In this document: positions 41,813 through 50,729 of the stretch, piece by piece
Layout: each line of letters starts with the position of its first letter
Numbering within the stretch: position 1 is the stretch's first letter
Assembly (NCBI RefSeq): GCF_002009425.1
Contig: NZ_CP019936.1
Coordinates: 4,389,297 to 4,453,296, forward strand
Direction of reading: 5' to 3'
DNA from: Thiosocius teredinicola
GTDB lineage: Bacteria; Pseudomonadota; Gammaproteobacteria; Chromatiales; Chromatiaceae
DNA: 64,000 nucleotides
Made by a program: the position numbers and the translations under genes
Notes under the pieces: generated by a model
Databases searched by the model: none
What the model saw: the letters and a program-made list of their open reading frames with translations, nothing else
Told to the model about the DNA's origin: nothing

Positions 41813-42229
41813 CTAGTTCACAGAGAAATGGATGTGGTCGTTGTGACCGGAAACCGGGTGCGCGCTTCCGAGCTTTTTCTTAAATGACGGACCGAAGTTC
41901 TCACGCCGATGGACATAACCTTCGAACGCCGTCTGCATGGCATCCACCACCGCCTTGACCGTGGTGTTGGACGGATAGTACGCGGCCATCTTCATATCGT
42001 TGATACGCGAGATGTCGACCGCCTTGCCGTTGCCTTGCACGTGCCGACTCGGAAACTGGTGCTGATCGTTGGCCGACGAGATGTAGATCTTGGAGAGCAT
42101 GTGACCGGCAGCCACCTGCGGCTTCACCACGACCTTGAGGGCATCGATCACGCGTTGATCGACGGCCTTGTTCACGTTGGGCGAAAACTCGACGGTCACG
42201 CCGTTGATATTGCTCGGTATGTCAGGCAT
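41813..42229 (-). CDS. M15-like D,D-peptidase-fold protein without signal peptide
   Basis: A 138-residue protein. The C-terminal 70 residues keep the zinc-site pattern of the M15/Hedgehog-like peptidases: SRHVQGNGKAVDISRIN (His and Asp; two residues longer between than usual) and HNDHIHFSVN (HxH near the C-terminus). The first 50 residues are not recognised. No signal peptide or membrane segment is present, so the product would stay in the cytosol unless exported by another system. ATG 42229 has AAAAGGAATTCG. The lipoprotein gene follows. Confidence 0.72.
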   Translation of the reverse strand: MPDIPSNINGVTVEFSPNVNKAVDQRVIDALKVVVKPQVAAGHMLSKIYISSANDQHQFPSRHVQGNGKAVDISRINDMKMAAYYPSNTTVKAVVDAMQTAFEGYVHRRENFGPSFKKKLGSAHPVSGHNDHIHFSVN

Positions 42230-42527
42230 TTCGAATTCCTTTTCGGGTTGTCGGATCACACATCCATGCGCGTCGGCGATACAGATGACTTCACTGCTCT
42301 GCCAAGCGGCAGGCGCGGCGCCAGAATACGGATGCGCCGAGTGGACATCAACCACCGGGTCGCGCATACCGCCGGCCACGTCACATCGACGACCGGATTC
42401 CGCTGCCGCAAATGTCGAGGCACACGCGGTGCACCTTAGCGACTGGCGGCGCATCCAAAACGACGAAACGCCAAATCGATTGCCTTATACTGTGCGCCTG
42501 TTGTCGCCTGCACGCTTGGTATCCGGC

Positions 42528-43805
42528 ATGTCCCGATTGCTCGTTCTGCTGACGCTGTTCCTGGTCGCCGGGCCGAGCCTGGCCGAGTACACCGTGGAAA
42601 CACCCGACGGTGACGAAATCCCAGTCACCATCCACGCGGCCGACGGCGCCGCCCGTATCGTCTGGCTGTCGTCGGAATTCGGCAACAGTCCGAGGCGCAG
42701 CGCACTGGCGACGGCATTGAGCCAACGCGGTGTCGAAGTCTGGATGCCCGACCTGCACGCCGCCTGGTTTCTGCCGGTCGGGCGATACAGTCTGAATGAT
42801 GTCGACCCCGCTGCGATCGCCGCCCTGATAACCGATGCCGTGCACAAGGATGAGAAAGCGGTTTACCTGATGGGTGAAGGCCGCACCGTCGCCCTGGCGC
42901 TCAATGCGGTACACGATTGGCAGGAACACACAGACGATACCGGCAAGCTGCGCGGCTTGATGGCCTTCAGCCCTCGCCTGTTCGTGCGCACGCCGCAAGG
43001 CGGCGAGGCCGCTGAATACCTGCCCATCGCCACGGCATCGAACCTGCCGATCTACATCCTGCAGCCGGAAGACTCCGGCGGCTACTGGCGCATCGCACAG
43101 GACATCGCTCAGCTCGAACAAGGCGGCAGTCCGGTGTTCCTGCATCGCCTGCCGAAGGTCTCCGACGGCTACTATGCGCGCCCCGATTACACCGACGCCG
43201 AAGCCGCGGCGACCGAAAAGCTGCCCGCTCAACTCGTACAGGCCATGCAGATGCTCGACGGCTACGGCGGCACCCCGGTCACACCCGTTGCCCTGGGTAC
43301 CGAACCGTACGGACCGGAACAGCCGAGCAACTCTGAACTGCTGCGGCCGTTTCCCGACCCGAAGCAGGCCCCGGAGCTCACCTTGCCGACCCTGCGCGCC
43401 GGCGACATGGACCTTGCCCAACTTCGTGGTCAGGTCGTGCTGGTGAATTTCTGGGCGACCTGGTGTCCGCCCTGCGTCGAAGAGATCCCGTCGCTGCAGC
43501 GCCTGTATCGCCAACTGCATGGCGAAGGCCTGGAGATTCTCGCAGTCGATGTCGGCGATTCGGTCGCCGTGATGGAAGACTTCCTCAAAGACAAGCCGAT
43601 CGAGTTTCCGGTGCTGATGGACCAGGACGGTGAGGCCCTGCGCCGCTGGGGAGTCTATGCCTTTCCGACGACGCTGGTGCTCGACCGCCAACATCGCATC
43701 CGCTACGCGGTGTTCGGCGCATTCGACTGGAGCAGCCAGGAAGTGATCGAAACGCTGCGACCGTTGCTGGACGATACCTCAGCGGCCGTTGCCACCGACC
43801 GTTAA
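42528..43805 (+). CDS. Fusion of hydrolase-like domain and TlpA-type thioredoxin
   Basis: A 425-residue protein with signal peptide (LLVLLTLFLVAGPSLA). Residues 30-250 form an alpha/beta-hydrolase-like domain (AARIVWLSSEFGNSPRRSALATALSQRGVEVWMPDL; VYLMGEGRTVALAL at the nucleophile-elbow position, where serine is replaced). Residues 290-420 form a TlpA/ResA redoxin: PTLRAGDMDLAQLRGQVVLVNFWATWCPPCVEEIPSLQ, with CPPC active site, and AFPTTLVLDRQ (cis-Pro). Periplasmic thiol:disulfide exchange is likely; the first domain may be a degenerate binding module. It converges with the gene at 43779 and overlaps it by 27 bases. Confidence 0.85.
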   Translation: MSRLLVLLTLFLVAGPSLAEYTVETPDGDEIPVTIHAADGAARIVWLSSEFGNSPRRSALATALSQRGVEVWMPDLHAAWFLPVGRYSLNDVDPAAIAALITDAVHKDEKAVYLMGEGRTVALALNAVHDWQEHTDDTGKLRGLMAFSPRLFVRTPQGGEAAEYLPIATASNLPIYILQPEDSGGYWRIAQDIAQLEQGGSPVFLHRLPKVSDGYYARPDYTDAEAAATEKLPAQLVQAMQMLDGYGGTPVTPVALGTEPYGPEQPSNSELLRPFPDPKQAPELTLPTLRAGDMDLAQLRGQVVLVNFWATWCPPCVEEIPSLQRLYRQLHGEGLEILAVDVGDSVAVMEDFLKDKPIEFPVLMDQDGEALRRWGVYAFPTTLVLDRQHRIRYAVFGAFDWSSQEVIETLRPLLDDTSAAVATDR

Positions 43806-44255
43806 CGGCACCTGCAGCGCAGCGAAACGCGCATCCAGCTCGCGCCGCAGCAACCCCGGCAGGCCACTGACGGGTTTGAGCAACTCGCCGATCAGCGGTC
43901 GCCCGTCGAACCGGGTATCCCTGATGCCGGCGGCATCGATCAGGGCAAACGACGGCGGCTCGCCGATACGGCAATGCTCCATCGCGTACAACGGCACACC
44001 GTCGATGTCGGCCGGTAGCAGCAGGGTGTATTCGTTGCAGTCGAATCGGTGGGTCAGAAGATAGCGGCCGAAGGCCAGAAAACCGGGGTGGTCTTCGTCA
44101 CCCCGTAATCCCGCGGCCACCGCGAACGCGCATCGCTCGCCTTCAAAGCCGAGCAGAAAGGTCTTGCCGTCATCGCCCGCAGCCTGGCGGGCGGCGAGGA
44201 ACTCAGTGGGATCCCAGATCAACGAAACTGCGGCAGCGAATTCTCGCGATACCAC
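43779..44255 (-). CDS. Hypothetical protein overlapping both neighbours
   Basis: A 158-residue soluble protein (TFLLGFEGERCAFAVAAGLRGDEDHPGFLAFGRYLLTHRF; YTLLLPADIDGVPLYAMEHC) with no family I recognise. The start is uncertain: GTG 44255 overlaps the upstream lipoprotein gene by 37 bases, while TTG 44222 overlaps its stop codon by 4 (TTGA), a coupling-type arrangement. The 3' end overlaps the opposite-strand TlpA fusion by 27 bases. Confidence 0.6.
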   Translation of the reverse strand: MVSREFAAAVSLIWDPTEFLAARQAAGDDGKTFLLGFEGERCAFAVAAGLRGDEDHPGFLAFGRYLLTHRFDCNEYTLLLPADIDGVPLYAMEHCRIGEPPSFALIDAAGIRDTRFDGRPLIGELLKPVSGLPGLLRRELDARFAALQVPLTVGGNGR

Positions 44256-44620
44256 TTCTTGCGGTCTTCATCGTCACTGACCCACACCTGGTAGTCGACG
44301 ATCTGGCGCACGACCTGGCGATCCTGCAGCACATAGTCGATCACCACAGTTTGCACCCAGCGGCCGTCTTCGAGCCGCGTCAAGGGATTGCCTATTTCGT
44401 AACCGGTTACCCGCACGTTGTCGAGGCCCGGCTGCACCTTGATCGGGTTGTCCGGGTCCGGCTTCAGGAACAGGTACATCTTCTCCAGCGCCCCCCAGCG
44501 CACGACGCCTTCGAATGTCTTGACCTGCGATTCCAGAAACTCCGGAGTCTCGGAAAACGGATTGGTTCTGCAGGCGGGGATCGTAAACAGCAGGACAAGG
44601 ACGAGTATGAAGACGCGCAT
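44219..44620 (-). CDS. Small lipoprotein
   Basis: A 133-residue protein with lipobox IPAC (MRVFILVLVLLFTIPAC, Cys17). The mature part includes EGVVRWGALEKMYLFLKP, a segment found in a family of gammaproteobacterial lipoproteins of unknown function, and a C-terminal region rich in Asp/Arg (SDDEDRKKWYREN). It is first in an apparent two-gene operon with the gene at 43779. Ribosome-binding site AAAGGCATC. Confidence 0.7.
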   Translation of the reverse strand: MRVFILVLVLLFTIPACRTNPFSETPEFLESQVKTFEGVVRWGALEKMYLFLKPDPDNPIKVQPGLDNVRVTGYEIGNPLTRLEDGRWVQTVVIDYVLQDRQVVRQIVDYQVWVSDDEDRKKWYRENSLPQFR

Positions 44621-44724
44621 CGGATGCCTTTGATCGTGAGGGATTCAGTAATGGTAATAAGGTATAGACGGCCTGTCACCGACAATACACTGCTATTATG
44701 TGCGCCCCTATCAAGGAGTCGTTC

Positions 44725-45948
44725 ATGTCGGTAGTCGAGAACACGGCGCCAGACGACGCCGACAAGGCGTCGACGCTGATTCGTGAGATCCAGCTCGGAG
44801 AAACCAAGATCACTTTGCTTGGCACCGCGCATGTCTCGCGTACCAGTGCCGAGGAAGTCGAAGCCCTGCTCGACAGCAAGCAATACGAAGCCGTGGCGAT
44901 CGAGCTGTGTCCCAGCCGCTTCGATGCGCTGAACAATCCCGACCGGCTGGCCGAGCTCGACCTGATGCAGGTCGTACGTCAGGGCAAGGCCGCGATGGTC
45001 ATGGCCAACCTGGCCATGGCCGCCTACCAGCAACGTCTGGGTGAACAACTGGGTATCGAACCGGGTGCCGAGATGCGCATGGCCGTCAGCCAGGCCGATG
45101 TGCACGGGCTGCCGGTCGTGCTGATCGATCGCGAGATCGGCGTGACCCTCAAACGCACCGCCCGCAGCCTCAGCTGGTGGCGGCGCGCGGTGCTGTTCAC
45201 CGGCCTGATCACCAGCCTGATCTCGCGCGAGGAGGTCAGTGAGGAAGACATCGAGCACCTTAAGGAAGGCGACGTACTCGAAACCACTTTCGCCGAGTTT
45301 GCCCACGATCGCGAAGACCTGTTCCAACCGCTGATCGCCGAACGCGACCGCTACATGGCGGCCAAGCTGCGCGCGGCTGCCGCCGAACACCCGGGCCGCT
45401 CGATGTTGGCAGTGGTCGGCGCCGGCCACCTCAAGGGCATCGCCATGCACCTCGGCGATACCGACGACCCGGCCGAAACGGCCAAGCTGCTCGACTCGGT
45501 GCCGCCCAAGACCAAATGGCCGAAGGCGATTCCCTGGATCATCGTGGCGCTGGTGTTCACCGGCTTTTACATGGGCTTCAGCCGCAACCCGGACCTGGGC
45601 TGGCAGATGGTGCGCGACTGGGTGCTGATCAACGGCGGCCTGTCCGCGCTGGGCGCACTGCTCGCTGCCGCCCACCCATTGACCGTCGTCACGGCCTTTT
45701 TGGCCGCGCCGATCACCTCGCTCAACCCGACGATCGGGGCCGGTATGGTCACCGCAGCCGCGGAGCTATGGCTGCGCAAACCGCGCGTTGGCGACTTCGG
45801 CCGCCTGCGCCAGGACACCACTGAACTCAAAGGCTGGTGGCGCAACCGGGTGTCACGCACACTCCTTGTATTCCTATTGAGCACCCTGGGTTCCGCCGCG
45901 GGAACCTACCTGGCCGGCTTCCTGATCTATGACCGGCTTAACAGTTGA
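44725..45948 (+). CDS. TraB/GumN family membrane protein
   Basis: A 407-residue protein. Residues 20-240 are the TraB domain: KITLLGTAHVSRTSAEEVEALLDSKQYEAVAIELCPSRFDAL, then MLAVVGAGHLKGI near residue 235, with conserved GTAHVS, E and GxGH. Residues 265-407 hold three to four hydrophobic segments (AIPWIIVALVFTGFYMGFSR; ALGALLAAAHPLTVVTAFLAAPITSLNPTIGAG; TLLVFLLSTLGSAAG). Members resemble metal-dependent peptidases of the Tiki/EreA superfamily; in bacteria function is unknown. ATG 44725 has AAGGAG upstream. The gene ends in the region of a bidirectional terminator. Confidence 0.88.
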   Translation: MSVVENTAPDDADKASTLIREIQLGETKITLLGTAHVSRTSAEEVEALLDSKQYEAVAIELCPSRFDALNNPDRLAELDLMQVVRQGKAAMVMANLAMAAYQQRLGEQLGIEPGAEMRMAVSQADVHGLPVVLIDREIGVTLKRTARSLSWWRRAVLFTGLITSLISREEVSEEDIEHLKEGDVLETTFAEFAHDREDLFQPLIAERDRYMAAKLRAAAAEHPGRSMLAVVGAGHLKGIAMHLGDTDDPAETAKLLDSVPPKTKWPKAIPWIIVALVFTGFYMGFSRNPDLGWQMVRDWVLINGGLSALGALLAAAHPLTVVTAFLAAPITSLNPTIGAGMVTAAAELWLRKPRVGDFGRLRQDTTELKGWWRNRVSRTLLVFLLSTLGSAAGTYLAGFLIYDRLNS

Positions 45949-45960
45949 ATGAGACGTCAG

Positions 45961-46067
45961 ATCCTAAACTGTGGCCTGAATCCTTGTACGACAACGCCTT
46001 AGCAAGCTGTCGGGAATTCCCCTAGGTATTTCCCCATCTTCAATGACTTGCGGGCAGCAGTTAGGAT
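45961..46067. other. Gene-free interval with inverted repeat
   Basis: The interval 45949-46325 has no credible gene. ATCCTAAACTG (45961-45971) and CAGTTAGGAT (46058-46067) form a one-bulge inverted repeat 86 bases apart, and GGGAATTCCCC sits between them. This may be the remnant of a small mobile element. The remainder to 46325 shows nothing I recognise. Confidence 0.3.
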
Positions 46068-46325
46068 TCGTTTACTGACGAAAGTCAGGACCATCGCCGA
46101 CAGCGATCGGCGAAAACGGAATGCTTGGGGAACGCCCAGATGCGCCCGAGTGGTGGCACACAGATTGTAGCCAGCAATCAAACGCCCCCTCCTGTGGCGT
46201 GCCGCTAGAGCGGCATCAGCGGACTGCCACTGCCACGCTCGTTGTGTAGCTGGTTGCGGACTCTCCAAGATTCCAACCCAAACGGGACTCCCGTGGAGAT
46301 TTGGTTAATTCTCCGAAAAACTGTG

Positions 46326-46359
46326 CAGAACAAGCCCCGCTTATGCGGGGTTTGTTCTG
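46326..46359. terminator. Bidirectional terminator
   Basis: A 15-bp stem CAGAACAAGCCCCGC (46326-46340) / GCGGGGTTTGTTCTG (46345-46359), loop TTAT, one G-T pair. It separates the TraB gene (+) from the RND operon (-) and has A and T runs on the two sides of the GC core. Confidence 0.85.
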
Positions 46360-46381
46360 TCTGGAGCCTGGAAAACCGGGA

Positions 46382-49300
46382 TCAGGCGGCCTCGCCGGCA
46401 CGGATCTGATCGACCCGCTTGAACATCACGCCGTAGTACACCACCGGGATCACCACCAGCGTCAGGATCGTTGACACAAGCAGGCCGAAGATCAGCGACA
46501 CCGCGAGACCGGAGAAGATCGGGTCGTCGAGGATGAAGAACGCACCGGCCATCGCCGCCAGCCCGGTCAACACGATCGGCTTGGCGCGCACCGCGGCCGA
46601 ACGGATCACCGCCCGGTCGAAGTCCACACCCTCGCGTACTTCCTGGTTGATGAAGTCGACCAGCAGGATCGAGTTGCGCACGATGATGCCGGCCAGCGCG
46701 ATCATGCCGATCATCGACGTGGCGGTGAACTGCCCGGCGCCGGTCAGCAACTGGACCAGGGCATGTCCCGGCAGGATGCCGATCACGGTCAACGGGATCG
46801 GCGCCATGATGATCAGCGGCACCAGGTACGACCGGAACTGCGCCACCACCAGCAGGTAGATCAGGATCAGTCCGACCGAATACGCGATGCCCATGTCGCG
46901 GAAGGTTTCGTAGGTCACCTGCCACTCGCCGTCCCACTTGATGCTGTAGTCGTACGGATTGAGCGGTTGCGACAGCAGCCATTGCTCCGGTCCACCCTGC
47001 TCGTCGAGCGTCGCCGAGATCTCGAACAGGCCGTACAACGGGCTGTCGGTCACACCGGCCATATCGCCGGTTACGTACACCACCGGCAGCAGGTCTTTGT
47101 GCTGGATGCTGAACTCACGCACCGCAGGCACTACTGCGACGACCTCCGACAGCGGCACCAGCGCACCGCTCTCGCTGCGTACCTTCAGCGCCAGCACCTG
47201 TGACAGATCGGCGCGGTCGGCCTCGCTGTAGCGCACGCGGATCGGCACCGCATACTTGTGATGGCTGGCGTGCAGGAAACTCATGTCTTCGCCGCCCAGC
47301 GCAATGCTCAATGCCTCGACCACCGCCGACTGTGATACGCCTAGGCGGGCCGCCTTGGCGCGATCGACCAGCACCACGCCCTTCTCGGACGGATACTCGA
47401 CCGAATCATCGACATCGACGATATCGGGCGTGTTCTCGAACGTCTGGCGCAATGCCTTGGCCGCAGCGATCTGGCCTTCGTAGTCGAGGCCATAGACCTC
47501 GGCGACCAGCGGCGACAGTACCGGCGGACCCGGCGGCACCTCGACGACCTTGGCGTTGCCGTTATGCCGCTTGGCGATCTCCTGTACCGGATTGCGCACC
47601 GACAGCGCGATCTGATGGCTCTTGCGATCGCGGTGCTTGGCGTCGGTCAGGTTGACCTGGATGTCGCCCAGGTGGGCCCCTTCACGCAAGTAGTACTGGC
47701 GTACCAGGCCGTTGAAGCTGATCGGCGCAGCGGTGCCGGAATACACCTGGTAGTCGGTCACCTCGGGCACGGTGCCGAGGTAGGTGCCGATCTCGTTGAG
47801 GACGCGGGTGGTCTGCTCCAGGCTGGTGCCTTCCGGCATATCCAGCACGATCTGGAATTCCGACTTGTTGTCGAACGGCAGCATCTTGAGGATGACCGAC
47901 TTGTTGACCACCAACAGGATGGACAGCGCAATCAGGATCAGGATGCCGAACAGCAGGAACCAGCGATTCAGGTGTCCTTTGCCGCCAATCAGGAACGGCG
48001 ACATGATGCGGTCGAAGAACTTCTCCAGGCCCGAACTGCCGTGTTCGTCGCCGTGATGGGCGAACTTGTCGGCGACACTGGCGAGCATGCGGTTGCTCAT
48101 CCACGGCGTGAACACGAACGCGACCACCAGTGAGATCAACATACCCATCGAGGCGTTGATCGGGATCGGGCTCATGTATGGCCCCATCAGGCCGGTCACG
48201 AACGCCATCGGCAGCAGCGCTGCAATAACCGTGAAGGTCGCCAGGATGGTCGGCCCACCGACCTCGTCGACCGCGACCGGGATCGCATCGAGCAACTTCT
48301 TGGTGCCCATCGACAGGTGACGGTGGATGTTCTCGACCACCACGATCGCATCGTCGACCAGGATACCGATTGAGAAGATCAGCGCGAACAGCGATACCCG
48401 GTTGAGCGTGAAGCCCCAGGCCCACGAGGCGAACAAGGTCACCGCCAGCGTCACGACGACCGCCGAGCCGACGATGAATGCCTCGCGCCAACCCAGCGCC
48501 AGCAACACCAGGATGACCACCGAGCCGGTAGCAAACACCAGCTTGCTGATCAGCTTCTTGGCCTTGGCGTCGGCGGTATCGCCGTAGTTACGCGTGACCT
48601 GCACGCCGATACCGTCGGGAATGTAGATGCCTTCGAGCTGCTTGAAGCGATCGATAACGCGCTTGGCAATCTCGACAGCGTTGGTGCCCGGCTTCTTGGC
48701 GATCGCCAGGGTGACCGCCGGGGCCTCGACACTCGCGGCGAGCGCCTTGTCCGAAGTCGACGGACCTGCGCCGGTCCAGACATACTGCGAGGGAACATCA
48801 GGCCCACGATTGACGGTGGCGACATCGCGCAGGAAGACCGGCTTGCCTTCGTAGACGCCGACCACCAGGTCTTTGATCTCGTCGGCATGACTCAGAAACA
48901 CGCCTGCCTGAACCAGCAACTCGCTGTCGTCGGCCTGCACGCGGATGTTGTCTTGGGTGATGTTGGCCGACTGCAATGCGCGCCGCAGATCGCGCGGATC
49001 GAGGCCGTGCGACGCCATGGCCTGCGGATCGAGTTCTACCGCGACCACGTGGTCGGCGGCGCCGATCGTGTAAATGTCGCGCGTGCCGGGCACACGCTTC
49101 AATTCGGATTCGATCGCATGCGCGACCTGACCGAGTTCGAACGCGCCGTTTTGATCATCCTGTGCCCACAGGGTCACGGTGACGATCGGCACATCGTCGA
49201 TACCCTTGGGTTTGACGATCGGTGAGCCGACGCCCGCACCTTCGGGCAGCCAGTCCTGGTTCGACATGATCTTGCTGTACAGCCGCACGATCGCATCGGT

Positions 49301-49621
49301 ACGGTCCTCGCCGACCAGGTACTGCACGGTGAGTACCGCCATACCCGGCATCGATGTCGAGTACACATGGTCGATGCCGTCGATCTCGTCGAGTACCTGC
49401 TCAGCCGGCGAGGCGACCAGGCTCTCGACCTCGCGCGCCGAGGCGCCCGGGAACGGAATGAAGACGTTGGCGAAGGTGACGTTGATCTGCGGCTCTTCTT
49501 CGCGTGGGGTCACCATGACCGCAAAGATGCCGAGCAGCATGCCGACCACGGCCAGCAGCGGCGTGATCTGGGTCGCCTGAAAACGGCCCGCTATGGAGCC
49601 GGAAAAACCGAGTTTAGCCAT
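46382..49621 (-). CDS. RND efflux permease
   Basis: A 1079-residue inner-membrane RND transporter with 12 expected membrane segments: TM1 near 20-40 (ITPLLAVVGMLLGIFAVMV), the first periplasmic porter domain (FANVFIPFPGASAREVESLVASPAEQ), a block of six near 350-560, and a second half with the same plan. In TM4, FSIGILVDDAIVVVENIHRHL contains the paired Asp used for proton relay, as in HAE-1 exporters. The substrate is not evident; it lacks the metal-binding methionine pattern of CusA-type pumps. It overlaps the upstream membrane-fusion gene by 8 bases, forming one operon. No outer-membrane channel gene is adjacent. Confidence 0.92.
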   Translation of the reverse strand: MAKLGFSGSIAGRFQATQITPLLAVVGMLLGIFAVMVTPREEEPQINVTFANVFIPFPGASAREVESLVASPAEQVLDEIDGIDHVYSTSMPGMAVLTVQYLVGEDRTDAIVRLYSKIMSNQDWLPEGAGVGSPIVKPKGIDDVPIVTVTLWAQDDQNGAFELGQVAHAIESELKRVPGTRDIYTIGAADHVVAVELDPQAMASHGLDPRDLRRALQSANITQDNIRVQADDSELLVQAGVFLSHADEIKDLVVGVYEGKPVFLRDVATVNRGPDVPSQYVWTGAGPSTSDKALAASVEAPAVTLAIAKKPGTNAVEIAKRVIDRFKQLEGIYIPDGIGVQVTRNYGDTADAKAKKLISKLVFATGSVVILVLLALGWREAFIVGSAVVVTLAVTLFASWAWGFTLNRVSLFALIFSIGILVDDAIVVVENIHRHLSMGTKKLLDAIPVAVDEVGGPTILATFTVIAALLPMAFVTGLMGPYMSPIPINASMGMLISLVVAFVFTPWMSNRMLASVADKFAHHGDEHGSSGLEKFFDRIMSPFLIGGKGHLNRWFLLFGILILIALSILLVVNKSVILKMLPFDNKSEFQIVLDMPEGTSLEQTTRVLNEIGTYLGTVPEVTDYQVYSGTAAPISFNGLVRQYYLREGAHLGDIQVNLTDAKHRDRKSHQIALSVRNPVQEIAKRHNGNAKVVEVPPGPPVLSPLVAEVYGLDYEGQIAAAKALRQTFENTPDIVDVDDSVEYPSEKGVVLVDRAKAARLGVSQSAVVEALSIALGGEDMSFLHASHHKYAVPIRVRYSEADRADLSQVLALKVRSESGALVPLSEVVAVVPAVREFSIQHKDLLPVVYVTGDMAGVTDSPLYGLFEISATLDEQGGPEQWLLSQPLNPYDYSIKWDGEWQVTYETFRDMGIAYSVGLILIYLLVVAQFRSYLVPLIIMAPIPLTVIGILPGHALVQLLTGAGQFTATSMIGMIALAGIIVRNSILLVDFINQEVREGVDFDRAVIRSAAVRAKPIVLTGLAAMAGAFFILDDPIFSGLAVSLIFGLLVSTILTLVVIPVVYYGVMFKRVDQIRAGEAA

Positions 49622-50669
49622 TGTCCACCTGCGCAGTCCGTTGCGACTTCAGCAGGATGCCGGCCGCCACCGGGTCGACGGCGATACGCTCGCCTTCCTT
49701 CAGACCCGATAGCACGGCGACCCGATCCGGGCCTGCCGATGAACCGACGCGGATGTGGCGGAAGTAGACCTTGCCGTCTTCGGCGACCACGTACACACCA
49801 ACGACCTCGGAGCGGAACACGACGCTCGCCAGCGGCACGGTCACCATCTTCTGTGCACCGGCAACGAAGCCGACCTTGACGTACATGCCGGGGAACACGC
49901 CCTCGAGCCCTTCGGGCAGACGCAAGCGGACTTTGAACGTATCGGAGCGCGGATCGGCCACCGGGAATACCGTGACATCGGCAGCTGGCACCCACTGGTT
50001 GCCGATCTTGGCCTGCGCCTTACGCTCGGCGCGGATCGAGTCAACCAGGTTCTGCGGTACGTCAACCGTGACGCGCATGGTGTCGAGCGACAGGCCCGAC
50101 ATCAGCGGCTTGCCCGGCTGGGCCGTTTCGCCGACCTCGATCTGGCGCTCGGTGACAATACCGTTGTACGGCGCCTTGACCTCGGTGTAATCGAGTTCCT
50201 GCTGCGCCTGTTCGAGGGCTGCCGTCGCTGCCTCTACGCCGGCGCGCGCCTGCTGCAGTGCGGCTGTCGCGCGGTCCATGTCGGCTTTCGAGACCAGCTT
50301 TTTGGCATAAACGCCTTTAATGCGGTTGTACTCTTTGAGGGCGTCGTCGTTCTTCGACCGCGCGGCCTTCAGGTTGGCCTCGGCCTGGGCGACGGCCGCC
50401 TTCTGGGCGCGATTTTCCAGGCGCACCAGGATCGAGCCATCTTCGACGAAATCGTCGACATCGAAGTTGACCTCGACGACTCTGCCGGACGTCTGCGCCG
50501 ATACGGTTCCGCTGTTTACCGCCTCGGCGACGCCGTCTAAGCGGAACAGCCGGGGCAGATCCGAGCGCTCGACCGCGACCGTCTCAATCTCGTCCGCCAA
50601 CGCCAACGGGCTGCCACAACACAACAGGAAAGCCATTCCCCACGCCAGTGAACGTCCGATCAACCTCAT
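49614..50669 (-). CDS. RND membrane-fusion (periplasmic adaptor) protein
   Basis: A 351-residue HlyD/AcrA-type adaptor. Signal peptide LAWGMAFLLCCGSPLALA, lipoyl halves (SAQTSGRVVEVNFDVDDFVEDGSILVRLENR and VKAPYNGIVTERQIEVGETAQPGKPL) around an alpha-hairpin (KAAVAQAEANLKAARSKNDDALKEYNRIKG ...), then the beta-barrel and membrane-proximal domains. It links the permease to an outer-membrane channel encoded elsewhere. Start ATG 50669 is preferred over ATG 50678 because TCAGGA lies at the right distance. Its promoter shares a 13-mer with the sulfur globule promoter. Confidence 0.92.
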   Translation of the reverse strand: MRLIGRSLAWGMAFLLCCGSPLALADEIETVAVERSDLPRLFRLDGVAEAVNSGTVSAQTSGRVVEVNFDVDDFVEDGSILVRLENRAQKAAVAQAEANLKAARSKNDDALKEYNRIKGVYAKKLVSKADMDRATAALQQARAGVEAATAALEQAQQELDYTEVKAPYNGIVTERQIEVGETAQPGKPLMSGLSLDTMRVTVDVPQNLVDSIRAERKAQAKIGNQWVPAADVTVFPVADPRSDTFKVRLRLPEGLEGVFPGMYVKVGFVAGAQKMVTVPLASVVFRSEVVGVYVVAEDGKVYFRHIRVGSSAGPDRVAVLSGLKEGERIAVDPVAAGILLKSQRTAQVDNG

Positions 50670-50693
50670 CGTAACCATCCTGATTAAATAATG

Positions 50694-50729
50694 ATTTGCT
50701 TATATAGGTTATTTTTATCGACTAATCAA
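50694..50729 (-). promoter_or_regulatory. Promoter of the RND operon with possible repressor site
   Basis: On the minus strand, TTGATT (50729-50724) and TATATA (50706-50701), spaced 17 bases, form a good sigma-70 promoter. The 13-mer ATTTGCTTATATA (50694-50706 on the plus strand) covers the -10 box and is identical to that over the sulfur globule -10, but in opposite orientation relative to transcription. Flanking AAATAA/TTATTT gives partial dyad symmetry. Confidence 0.55.

Noticed and set aside
42381-43694. Minus-strand open frame of about 437 codons opposite the TlpA fusion
   Set aside because: The plus strand has a signal peptide and CPPC redoxin motif; the minus frame has no domain.
45999-46268. 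Minus-strand 89-codon frame in the gap before the RND operon
   Set aside because: No ribosome-binding site, no recognisable domain, and it overlaps an inverted repeat; treated as non-coding.
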